Made by a program: the position numbers and the translations under genes | Source: Actinomycetota bacterium | Lineage (GTDB): Bacteria > Actinomycetota > Actinomycetes > UBA12327 | Reading direction: 5' to 3' | Assembly: GCA_026392555.1 (NCBI GenBank) | Contig: JAPLBW010000004.1 | Coordinates: forward strand, 1 to 22,892 | DNA: 22,892 nt | Notes under the pieces: model-generated | Told to the model about the DNA's origin: nothing | What the model saw: only the letters and a program-made list of their open reading frames with translations | The model's database searches: none | In this document: positions 1 through 6,696 of the stretch, piece by piece | Position numbering within the stretch: position 1 is the first letter of the stretch | How the letters are laid out: each line of letters starts with the position of its first letter

Positions 1-135
1 GAGCACCGCAATACCGCTCGTGCGAATGATGCCACGGAAAATCAGGTCCGGTCGGTCAACCTTGGTCGTAATTTCTCGCGCTTGATCAGCGACAAGGGCA
101 TTGTCTACGTCGTTTTCGACAACTGTTGTGGTCAC
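1..135 (-). CDS. pstC: Phosphate ABC transporter permease PstC-like, N-terminal fragment (runs off the left edge)
   Basis: Only the first 45 residues are in the window, from a GTG start at 135-133. They give a polar N-terminal tail ending in DRPDLIFRGIIRTSGIAVL, which resembles the segment just before and into the first membrane helix of actinobacterial PstC proteins (pattern R-x-D-x-I-F-x-G-x-x-x-x-S-G-I). PstC is one of two membrane subunits of the high-affinity phosphate importer PstSCAB. The GTG overlaps the stop of the upstream 152-residue gene (GTGA at 135-132), so the two are probably translationally coupled. No pstS lies upstream here, where it usually sits. The call rests on a short N-terminal match from memory of the family; another permease of the same type is possible. 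Confidence 0.6.
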   Translation of the reverse strand, partial: MTTTVVENDVDNALVADQAREITTKVDRPDLIFRGIIRTSGIAVL

Positions 136-590
136 AGCGCATCAGCCAATGGCTCAAAGGTTCCCGGGATCGCGTGGTCGCGTCGTTGCCGCACCATGTG
201 AGCCGGATCGTCAACAATCACAGCAACGGGCACAGCATTGAGAAACTGCGTCAAGCTGTAATGGCATTCGCGCAGTCGTTCATAACCGCGCGAACTGCGG
301 GCAACGGGTATTTCATCAAGCAACAAAGACCAGGTCCACTCCACACCAACTTGCGCATGCGAGATCACCGGTTCCATGCGCTCCACATGTGCTTTGAAGT
401 TCATAAAGTCCGCGACACTGTCAGCGTGGTCGTCATGGAGGGTTTGGCAGCGACCGACATCGCGATTGTTTGCGGTGAGCACTCGCCACATCACCCACGA
501 CGAACTGTCATCATGTGCCGGATCAGCAAAGGTCAGGCCCTGTGGTGCCAAGCCATCACCGCCGAGAAAGACAACGCGTGGATCAGACAT
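132..590 (-). CDS. Unrecognised 152-residue protein upstream of the pstC-like gene
   Basis: The start is taken as ATG at 590-588 because a strong GGAGGTG ribosome binding site lies at 600-594; a longer frame from 650 lacks one. The product is soluble, without signal peptide or membrane segment. It shows two similar-looking blocks: one with SWVMWRVLTANN near residues 30-41 and one with WSLLLDEIPVARSSRGY near residues 86-102. That faintly recalls the repeated W/F-x-L-x-x-x-x-G/A-S-S-x-x-Y units of the YegP/DUF1508 fold, but I would not assign it. Its stop overlaps the start of the pstC-like gene, which suggests a role linked to phosphate uptake or its control; that is inference from position only. 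Confidence 0.65.
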   Translation of the reverse strand: MSDPRVVFLGGDGLAPQGLTFADPAHDDSSSWVMWRVLTANNRDVGRCQTLHDDHADSVADFMNFKAHVERMEPVISHAQVGVEWTWSLLLDEIPVARSSRGYERLRECHYSLTQFLNAVPVAVIVDDPAHMVRQRRDHAIPGTFEPLADAL

Positions 591-615
591 GCACACCTCC
601 TTGGGCTGGTAATGC

Positions 616-645
616 ATTAAAGATGTCGGGCTAGGCGTACGACAA
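616..645 (-). promoter_or_regulatory. Probable sigma70-type promoter for the 152-residue gene and pstC
   Basis: Read on the minus strand, a TTGTCG box (645-640) is followed after 18 bases by TTTAAT (621-616), close to the -35 TTGACA and -10 TATAAT consensus. The predicted start of transcription near 609 leaves a short leader holding the GGAGGTG site at 600-594. Prediction by eye only. Confidence 0.45.
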
Positions 646-703
646 AGCAACGAGAAGGTGAACAGGCGGAGAAAATCCGGTGAGTTATCGGGGCGCCTAG
701 GGA

Positions 704-719
704 TGACCGAATCCGGTCA
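704..719. promoter_or_regulatory. Perfect 6-bp inverted repeat in the divergent region before femX (possible operator)
   Basis: TGACCG (704-709) and CGGTCA (714-719) are perfect inverted arms around a 4-base spacer. The repeat covers the place where a -35 element for the femX promoter would lie, 19 bases before the TAGGGT box at 729-734. It could bind a dimeric regulator, but a short palindrome may also arise by chance. Confidence 0.3.
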
Positions 720-728
720 ATTGGTGGC

Positions 729-743
729 TAGGGTTGAGGGGTG
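729..743 (+). promoter_or_regulatory. Leaderless promoter of femX (-10 box and start codon)
   Basis: TAGGGT at 729-734 fits the TANNNT -10 pattern and ends six bases before the GTG start at 741, so transcription would begin at or very near the start codon. The bases GAGGG directly touch the start codon and are too close to serve as a ribosome binding site. Confidence 0.4.
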
Positions 744-1886
744 TCCGCGAACTCCACCCCCTCCGAGCTGACGGTTCGCCCCCTCACCTCAGCCCAGCAC
801 TTGGACTGGATCCAGTCCAAGGACGGCTCGGGCTCGATCTCCTTTCTTCAAACCCCCGCCTGGGGGCAGGTCAAGGCTGACTGGCGCCATGAATCCTTGG
901 GCTGGTTCGACGGTAAACAGTTAGTCAGCGCGGCCTTAGTCCTGTACCGGCCCATCCCGCGACTGAAGTGGTCCTTGGCCTACCTCCCCGAGGGACCTAC
1001 TTTCCCTACTCTGACCCCAGGTCCGGCAGCGCACTGGGTGAACCCGTTGACCGCTTACCTCAAGAGCAAAAAAGTCTTCACGATCAAAATGGGTCCGCCC
1101 GTGATTGTGCGTCAGTGGTCCGCCGGCACCATCAAGGATGCGATTGCCAACTCCAGCGCGAGATTGCAGGACGTGGTTCCCGAGGCTTCAAACGACCAGG
1201 CCACTGAACTCGTCGCGCAGTTACGTGCCTTGGGGTGGCATCAAGAAGTGGCCGAAGGCGACGGCTTTGGTGATGTTCAACCGCGTTTTGTTTTTCAACT
1301 TGATTTGCGTACCAAGAGCGTTGACGATCTGTTCAACGGTATGAACCAAGAGTGGCGTCGCAACATTCGTAAGGCTGAAAAATCAGGCGTCGAGGTGATC
1401 GAGGGAACCTTCGACGACCTCGCAGACTTCCATGCGGTGTATGTCGAAACCGCCCAACGCGACAGGTTTACGCCTCGGCCACTGCGCTATTTCGAACGCA
1501 TGTGGAAGACCATGGAAGCCGAAGATCCGGCCCGCTTGCGGCTCTTCCTGGCCAAGAAAGACGGGGACGTCCTGGCGGCGACCACGTTGGTCACGGTGGG
1601 CGGGCACGCGTGGTATTCCTACGGTGCTTCCACAACCGCGGGCCGGGATTTCCGCCCAAGTAACGCCGTTCAATGGGCCATGATCCAAGCCGCGCACGCC
1701 AGCAACTGCCACACCTACGACCTTCGGGGCATCGGCGACAGCCTTGACCCCAACCACCACCTTTTCGGACTCATTCGCTTTAAGTTGGGCACGGGTGGCC
1801 AGGTCAGCGAATACATCGGAGAGTTCGATCTGCCCGTTCAACCCATCTTGCACCGAGCCATCAAGCTGTACTTAGCCCGCCGATAA
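741..1886 (+). CDS. femX: FemX/FemAB-family peptidoglycan interpeptide-bridge aminoacyltransferase
   Basis: The 381-residue product matches the FemABX family, which uses aminoacyl-tRNA to add amino acids to the stem-peptide lysine (or diamino acid) of lipid II at the inner membrane face. Visible family features are the N-terminal FLQTPAWGQVKADW segment (about residues 36-49), the basic QEWRRNIRKAEKSGVEV segment (about 203-219), and the second GNAT-like half with AWYSYGAS, the YDLRGIGDS segment and the FKLGTGG ending. The length is usual for the family. The start is GTG at 741, apparently leaderless. It is followed after 24 bases by an alanine racemase gene, an arrangement I know from other actinobacteria and consistent with a shared role in wall-precursor making. 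The amino acid added cannot be told from sequence. Confidence 0.85.
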   Translation: MSANSTPSELTVRPLTSAQHLDWIQSKDGSGSISFLQTPAWGQVKADWRHESLGWFDGKQLVSAALVLYRPIPRLKWSLAYLPEGPTFPTLTPGPAAHWVNPLTAYLKSKKVFTIKMGPPVIVRQWSAGTIKDAIANSSARLQDVVPEASNDQATELVAQLRALGWHQEVAEGDGFGDVQPRFVFQLDLRTKSVDDLFNGMNQEWRRNIRKAEKSGVEVIEGTFDDLADFHAVYVETAQRDRFTPRPLRYFERMWKTMEAEDPARLRLFLAKKDGDVLAATTLVTVGGHAWYSYGASTTAGRDFRPSNAVQWAMIQAAHASNCHTYDLRGIGDSLDPNHHLFGLIRFKLGTGGQVSEYIGEFDLPVQPILHRAIKLYLARR

Positions 1887-1910
1887 CACTTTTCGCGAGA
1901 GGATGGGTAC

Positions 1911-2959
1911 GTGAGTTTTTCGCTTCGCGTCGATGGCCAGCAGTGGCGTGATCATCTCGCGCGCTCCATTGCCCACGACTCCAGCATCGTGCCCGTCATT
2001 AAAGGCAACGGTTACGGATTTGGTAATGACCAGTTAGCGCGCGAAGCCTCGGTCTTGCCGGTCAGCACCATCGCTGTTGGCACACACAGCGAAGTGCAGG
2101 GCGTACGCGAACACTTTGCTCGCGAGGTCTTGGTCTTATCGCCGTGGCACCCAACCCTCTCCGCAGCCGAGCGCGATGCATCAAAAACTGCGATCCGAAC
2201 CCTGGCACATCCCGAAGCCGTCATCGCGCTCGCGACAGACCAGCCAGGAGTTCCCGTCGTCGTCGAAGTACTAACCTCGTTACGACGCCATGGCGTTCAA
2301 CCCACTGATCTTGAGTCGTTGATCCGACCACTAGATGGCCTTGACGTTCGCGGTTTCGCGCTCCACCTGCCCTTCGACGAGCAAGCCAAAGGAACCAAGG
2401 TCAACGAAGTCATCACGTGGGCGTCACGGTTGACCGATGCTGGACTTTCCCCGCACACGCTGTGGGTTTCTCACCTATCGGCCGCCGAACTCGCTCAGGT
2501 GCGATTGACTCTTTCCACCACCACGATTAAACCCCGCGTTGGCACGCAGTTGTGGCATGGAAATCGCGAACACTTTGCCGTCAACGCCACCGTCCTGGAC
2601 GTGCACGAAGTCGCCAAGGGTGACCGGGTGGGATACGCCAGCAAAGTGCACCAAAAGATGGACACGTCCTCGTAGTCTCGGGTGGAACATCTCACGGCGT
2701 CGGTCTTGAAGCGCCATCAGTAACTCGCGGCCTGGCCGGGCGGGGTAAGGCCGTAGCTCGCACCGGCCTGCAAGCCTTTGGCAAGGCCGCATCACCATTT
2801 TGGTTGGCCGGTCAACGCCTGTGGTTCGCTGAGCCGCCACACATGCAGGTGTCCATGGTCTGGCTGCCAGGTGACATGGCCGCTCCGGAAATAGGAGCTC
2901 CTTTGACCTGCCAGGTTCGCATGACAACCGCGCATTTCGACGAGATTTTCGGCCTGTAA
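1911..2959 (+). pseudogene. alr: Alanine racemase broken by a one-base frameshift
   Basis: Alanine racemase is a PLP enzyme interconverting L- and D-alanine for peptidoglycan. The first frame starts with GTG at 1911 and shows the PLP-lysine motif VIKGNGYGFG (K31) and, near residue 242, the GDRVGY motif that carries the catalytic tyrosine. It then ends early at TAG 2673-2675 (254 residues). The missing C-terminal part is fully present one frame away: from GAT at 2657 it reads DGHVLVVSGGTSHGVGLEAP and runs to TAA at 2957-2959. One extra A in the AAAA run at 2653-2656 would restore a 349-residue protein of normal length. So either a base was lost in the genome, or the run was misread in sequencing. 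It sits 24 bases after femX, probably in one operon. Confidence 0.85.
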
Positions 2960-3037
2960 CCCAATTCCCGTCTAGATTTTCGGACAAAACTGGCAACCGT
3001 GCCCCGCGATCTGCCACACTCGTCTAGATTTCTGGTC
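2938..3037 (+). repeat. Three copies of a 17-bp CGNCNAGATTTTCGGNC-like element
   Basis: Similar 17-base segments start at 2938 (inside the alr 3' end), 2969 and 3021. The two intergenic copies share the perfect 11-mer CGTCTAGATTT (2969-2979 and 3021-3031); the first copy matches the second at 14 of 17 positions. Start-to-start distances are 31 and 52 bases, close to three and five helical turns, so all would face the same side of the DNA. Each intergenic copy also contains TAGATT, which fits a -10 box. They precede the RCCR-like gene and may be its control sites; this is inference. Confidence 0.4.
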
Positions 3038-3070
3038 TATCAATCCATGGCCACACCTCGCCACCGTTTC

Positions 3071-3085
3071 AGGAGCGCATTAATG
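3071..3085 (+). promoter_or_regulatory. Ribosome binding site that fixes the RCCR-like start
   Basis: AGGAG at 3071-3075 lies seven bases before ATG at 3083. Upstream in-frame starts, including ATG at 3047, have no such site. Confidence 0.6.
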
Positions 3086-3964
3086 ACGCAGCCGGTTAGT
3101 CAAACCAAGACCATCCACGAGTTTCTTGCTGAGAACCCCAACGTTGACGTAACCGACACCCACCGTCAGCTCTACGGCATCTTGAGCGACCTCAAGGATC
3201 GCGTGATGGAAGAAATTCCTGGTCTGGAGCCACAACAGGCTTCCATTGGTTTGGACTACTGGGCCAACGAAGCGCCTAACAAGGAAACCGGCGAAATGGA
3301 AACCTCTTTCGAAGGTTCCATGCAAACCTGGACCGGACCGCACGCCGAGCATGTTGCTAACTCCTGGATTGGAAACCGCAAGGCCTCCATCTTGGACATG
3401 AACCTGCAGGTGTTCTTGTCACAGGAAACCGATGTCCCGCACTTTGTCATGGTGTTTGGCACGATCCCGCAAATCTTCTTCTACTCCGAACTTGTCTCGC
3501 GTCGAGACACCCGCATCGACATTGACTACCTAGAGAAGTACTTCGGTGCCGAAAACGAAGAGTTTTTAAAGATGCGCGGAGACACCCGTTTCGACTGGTC
3601 CGTCTCCCATGGCACCTACATGCGAGCCCTTAATGGCCCCAACACACACTCCTACACCGCTCCGCTGGGCACCGAAGCTGAAGTCATCCCCATCCTGCGC
3701 GAAGTTGCCAATCAGCGCTTCGAAAAGTGGCTCGGCTGGTGGAAGGAAGCTATGAAGAACCCGCTTCCTGAATCAGAACGCAAAGAGTTGATGGAGCGTG
3801 ACCACCTGTTGCGCCGCTATGGCTACGAGCTTGACCCCATGAACAAGATCTCAGAAGGCTTCTTGGGTAAGGAACGCGTCAAGGAACTACTCGCCGTGCG
3901 CGTTGGTCGCGAACAAATTCGTGAGATCGAAGCCACGAACGGAATCGACACACTCAGTCGCTAA
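3083..3964 (+). CDS. Red chlorophyll catabolite reductase-like protein (bilin-reductase-related fold)
   Basis: The start is ATG 3083 with AGGAG seven bases before it, giving 293 residues. The product is soluble, with no signal peptide. Residues about 75-200 follow the pattern I recall for red chlorophyll catabolite reductase (RCCR), a ferredoxin-dependent bilin reductase relative acting on linear tetrapyrroles from chlorophyll breakdown. The matches are a GSMQTWTGP strand, NSWIG, LDMNLQVFLSQETDVPHFVMVF, SRRDTRIDIDYLEKYF (about 139-154) and HGTYMRALNGPNTHSYTAP (about 176-194), each lining up in order with the plant protein. Catalytic acids could not be checked without an alignment. It is a single gene between direct repeats and a terminator. 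Another tetrapyrrole-binding or unrelated role is possible; the family assignment itself is moderately firm. Confidence 0.6.
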   Translation: MTQPVSQTKTIHEFLAENPNVDVTDTHRQLYGILSDLKDRVMEEIPGLEPQQASIGLDYWANEAPNKETGEMETSFEGSMQTWTGPHAEHVANSWIGNRKASILDMNLQVFLSQETDVPHFVMVFGTIPQIFFYSELVSRRDTRIDIDYLEKYFGAENEEFLKMRGDTRFDWSVSHGTYMRALNGPNTHSYTAPLGTEAEVIPILREVANQRFEKWLGWWKEAMKNPLPESERKELMERDHLLRRYGYELDPMNKISEGFLGKERVKELLAVRVGREQIREIEATNGIDTLSR

Positions 3965-3978
3965 TTACTTAACAAAAA

Positions 3979-4011
3979 GGAGGGCATCGAATCATCGGTG
4001 CCCTCCCTTTT
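3979..4011. terminator. Strong hairpin terminator, probably working in both directions
   Basis: GGAGGGCATCG (3979-3989) and CGGTGCCCTCC (3996-4006) form an 11-bp stem with one G.T pair and a 6-base loop, followed by CTTTT (4007-4011). On the other strand the A-rich stretch 3972-3978 gives a T run. It lies between the converging RCCR-like and PIG-V-like genes. Confidence 0.85.
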
Positions 4012-4028
4012 GATGTAGGAGTTCATTC

Positions 4029-5234
4029 TTACCCGGCCCAATGTCCTTGGGTATAGGCAATCGCCAATGCCAGATTGAGCGGAATAAACACTGCCAGTAC
4101 CCACGGCCACCACTGCGGCTTGTTCTTCAACCAGGCCGCTAGACCGATCCACACCGGCCACCACAACAAGAAAACACGGGGCACCGATAAGAAGTAGGAC
4201 GAGGTCAACAGTGCCATCGTTTGACCACCGACGTAGACCGATTCAGGCCAGCGCTTGCGCCACAACAGCCAGGCTGTCACTGCCACTGCGAGAAGTGCAG
4301 CTACGAGTTCAGCGCGCCACATCCAGGTGAAATCCGTGGGCTGGCCACCACCAAAGGCGCCACGCCACGTGGTCTCCCAGGCGTCCCAGGGCAACGTGAA
4401 CTTGCGATTCCAGTTTTCTTTTTGCGCGGTCAACCACACGGACCAATCCCCGGTCCGCTGCTGTTGATAAACGGTGTACAACAAGGGTGGGAAGAAGGGC
4501 AGTAACAGCGCAGGCCACTTCGTCCAGCGATCTTTGGCATACAAACCGAATTGGACAATGAGCGCAAGGGCTAGGAACAGGCCCGTTACTCGGGTAGCCG
4601 AGGCACCCATTGCCAGACCACAGGCCAACCACCAGTGTCCGCGCTTTGCGGCCAGCCATGCGGGAATAGCAAACGCAAGGAACAGCGCTTCGCTATATCC
4701 GGCCATCAAGAAGACCGCCCACGGCGACAGCATCAGCAGCAGTGCAGCGCGCTCACCCACTCCTGCGCCAGCCTCTAAGTCACCAAGTCTGCGCAGTGCG
4801 ACAACAGCCACCGCTAAAGCTGTGGCACTCACGAGCAAGCCAGCCAGTCCCACAGGAACGCCGAGGTTCACCAGTGGCCGCAGTGTCAGGGGGAAGCCGG
4901 GAAAGAATGCTTCGAAGTACGGGGCCTTGCGCGATCCATCTCCGGCATACCCAAACTGCGCAATCACGTTGAAGTTGACTGCATCCCATTGCACCCACCG
5001 CGCGAAAACCCCAGACGGTTTGCCTTTGCCACTGGTGAGCAACCACGCCGAGGCACCCACCGCGATCAAGACAGCAAATCGCGTGACAAGCCACCAGCGC
5101 AGCGTGGATACATCTGCCTTGGTCAGGCGCGCCAAGACTCCGGGCCAGGAGCTGGTCTGATCCACGCGACCGGCTGACACGAACACTGCGTCCGGTGGTC
5201 TTACTCCTTCATTCACGGTCAGGTCATCGCTCAT
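4029..5234 (-). CDS. PIG-V-like GT-C family glycosyltransferase (probable mannosyltransferase)
   Basis: The 401-residue product is a polytopic membrane protein with about eight to ten hydrophobic spans. Two motifs point to the PIG-V-like mannosyltransferases: WDAVNFNVIAQFGY (about 83-96), with the acidic residue in the first outer loop typical of GT-C enzymes, and FFPGFPLTLRP (about 110-120). The C-terminal region has YFLSVPRVFLLWWPVW, also family-like. Such enzymes use polyprenyl-phosphate sugars as donors and act on the outer face of the membrane; the acceptor is unknown. Its ATG overlaps the stop of the GT87-like gene upstream (ATGA at 5234-5231), so the two are translationally coupled and may act on the same glycan or glycoprotein. 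Confidence 0.75.
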   Translation of the reverse strand: MSDDLTVNEGVRPPDAVFVSAGRVDQTSSWPGVLARLTKADVSTLRWWLVTRFAVLIAVGASAWLLTSGKGKPSGVFARWVQWDAVNFNVIAQFGYAGDGSRKAPYFEAFFPGFPLTLRPLVNLGVPVGLAGLLVSATALAVAVVALRRLGDLEAGAGVGERAALLLMLSPWAVFLMAGYSEALFLAFAIPAWLAAKRGHWWLACGLAMGASATRVTGLFLALALIVQFGLYAKDRWTKWPALLLPFFPPLLYTVYQQQRTGDWSVWLTAQKENWNRKFTLPWDAWETTWRGAFGGGQPTDFTWMWRAELVAALLAVAVTAWLLWRKRWPESVYVGGQTMALLTSSYFLSVPRVFLLWWPVWIGLAAWLKNKPQWWPWVLAVFIPLNLALAIAYTQGHWAG

Positions 5235-6682
5235 GAAGAAACCTCAACGCGATCAGCCTTGACGTGGTCAGGGCGCCCATCGAATTCGCCACCCTGCGGG
5301 TCATCAGATCCATCCATGCGCACAGGATCGTGTTCCGGCTTCCAGATATCGCGAATCACCACACCTGCAATGAACAGATCCGATGCAACCTGGATCAAAA
5401 TCACGATGGCATACGAGCGGTCATCAAGTGATCGGTTTGCGTCGTTGAATTTGTTCAACCACAACCACACACCGACGTAATACAGTGCTTGCCCGGTTTG
5501 CCAAATCACCACATCGCGCCAGCGTGGTCGCGCTAATGCCACTAGGGGTAGCAACCACAACGCGTATTGCGGCGAATACACCTTGTTAGTAAGAACAAAA
5601 GCCATCACGATCAACAGCACGACCTGAACCAGTCGTGGCCTACGCGGCGCAAACAGACTCAGAGCGATCACGCCGAGCACCAAGAGCCCAAAGGAGCCAG
5701 CAACAGCTTGGCTGGAGTTCACCTTGTCGACGGGAACTCCGAGGAAACGCAAGCTCAACCACACAGAACCAAAATCCAAACCGCGATCACGCGAGAGTTC
5801 ATAAAACGCGCGCCATCCTTCGGGGTAAAGCCAGGCAAACGGCAGGTTCACCGCAACCCACGCACCAATAGCGCCCAGGGTTGCTCGAGTGAAGCCACTG
5901 AATCGGCGGGTGCGCACAGCCAGAACAAACAACGCGACTAACAGCAAGAACGGGTACAGCTTCGCGGCCGCCCCCAGCCCAACCAACACCCCGCACAGCC
6001 ACGGTCGCTCACGGCTCCAAGCCAAAATTGCTAGCGCCAGCAGCGCGACAGGAAGCAGGTCCCAGTTCAGCGTTCCCACTAACGCGATCGATGGAGCTGC
6101 AGCCAAGATCAAGGCATCCCAAGGACGTCGGCCAGCAGACTGCACTGTGGCCCAGATCGCCAACAGCAACAACGCATACAACAAGAGTGAGGAAAGTGCG
6201 TAGTACTCAATGGTGCGGGCCTTGACATCACCGGTGGTGCCAATGACTTTGGTGGGAATCCACATCAACAGTCCTTGCAACACCGGGTACTCGACGTAAT
6301 CAGTGCCATCGAGTCGTGAGGCGTAAGGGAAATCTCCACGGTCAAGGCCGCGATCAACATAGAGCTTGCCGATGTCGGTGTAACACATCTTGACGTACAC
6401 CGTGCCGTCTTGAAATCCTGATTCGGCGCACGGTCCGCGCATGATGATGCCAATGCTGAACACCACACCAGCAAGCAAAATCCCCACGATAAAAGGTGTC
6501 CATTTGCTCGTGCTCAACTGGGCACGCTTTCCCAGCGGGCCACCGAGCCCATGGCTTTCAGAAGTGACGAAATTGTCGTCACGTGAAGGGCTAACAACGG
6601 GTTGCACGCTTACATCGTGCCTTACGACACGGGTCAAAGCGTGCACAAAGGCGCCCAGCTGACTAAATGCCTGCACGTTCAC
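5231..6682 (-). CDS. GT87-like (DUF2029) polytopic glycosyltransferase
   Basis: The 483-residue product has a polar N-terminal tail of about 60 residues, then ten or so hydrophobic spans and a polar, acidic C-terminal tail. The first long outer loop holds YTDIGKLY (D103) and DGTDYVEYPVLQGLLMW (about 125-141), characteristic of DUF2029/GT87 proteins, a group that includes actinobacterial polyprenol-phosphate mannose-dependent enzymes. TNKVYSPQYALWLLPL in the distal half is another family hallmark. The start is taken as GTG 6682-6680; no clear ribosome binding site is seen, and a second GTG two codons on is possible. It begins 14 bases after the true end of the oxidase gene and overlaps the next glycosyltransferase gene, so it lies mid-operon. 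Confidence 0.75.
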   Translation of the reverse strand: MNVQAFSQLGAFVHALTRVVRHDVSVQPVVSPSRDDNFVTSESHGLGGPLGKRAQLSTSKWTPFIVGILLAGVVFSIGIIMRGPCAESGFQDGTVYVKMCYTDIGKLYVDRGLDRGDFPYASRLDGTDYVEYPVLQGLLMWIPTKVIGTTGDVKARTIEYYALSSLLLYALLLLAIWATVQSAGRRPWDALILAAAPSIALVGTLNWDLLPVALLALAILAWSRERPWLCGVLVGLGAAAKLYPFLLLVALFVLAVRTRRFSGFTRATLGAIGAWVAVNLPFAWLYPEGWRAFYELSRDRGLDFGSVWLSLRFLGVPVDKVNSSQAVAGSFGLLVLGVIALSLFAPRRPRLVQVVLLIVMAFVLTNKVYSPQYALWLLPLVALARPRWRDVVIWQTGQALYYVGVWLWLNKFNDANRSLDDRSYAIVILIQVASDLFIAGVVIRDIWKPEHDPVRMDGSDDPQGGEFDGRPDHVKADRVEVSS

Positions 6683-6696
6683 GCATTAGTGCGTCG

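Noticed and set aside
126..620. 164-codon open frame on the plus strand
   Set aside because: It is antisense to the 152-residue minus-strand gene, which has a strong ribosome binding site and coupling to pstC; the plus-strand frame has no family-like motif.
2652..2660. Programmed -1 frameshift in alr as the main explanation
   Set aside because: CCAAAAG is not a good X-XXY-YYZ slippery heptamer, because the glutamine tRNA would mispair after slipping, and I see no strong hairpin just downstream. A lost base or read error is simpler.
2475..3017. 180-codon open frame on the minus strand over the alr 3' end
   Set aside because: The plus strand in the shifted frame codes a convincing alanine racemase C-terminus; the minus frame shows nothing recognisable.
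2999..3082. Longer start for the RCCR-like gene
   Set aside because: The extra 28 codons cover the direct repeats and lack a ribosome binding site, while ATG 3083 has AGGAG.
4474..5160. 228-codon open frame on the plus strand
   Set aside because: It lies opposite the PIG-V-like gene, is Pro/Ser/Arg-rich and without domain, as expected for the reverse strand of a hydrophobic gene.
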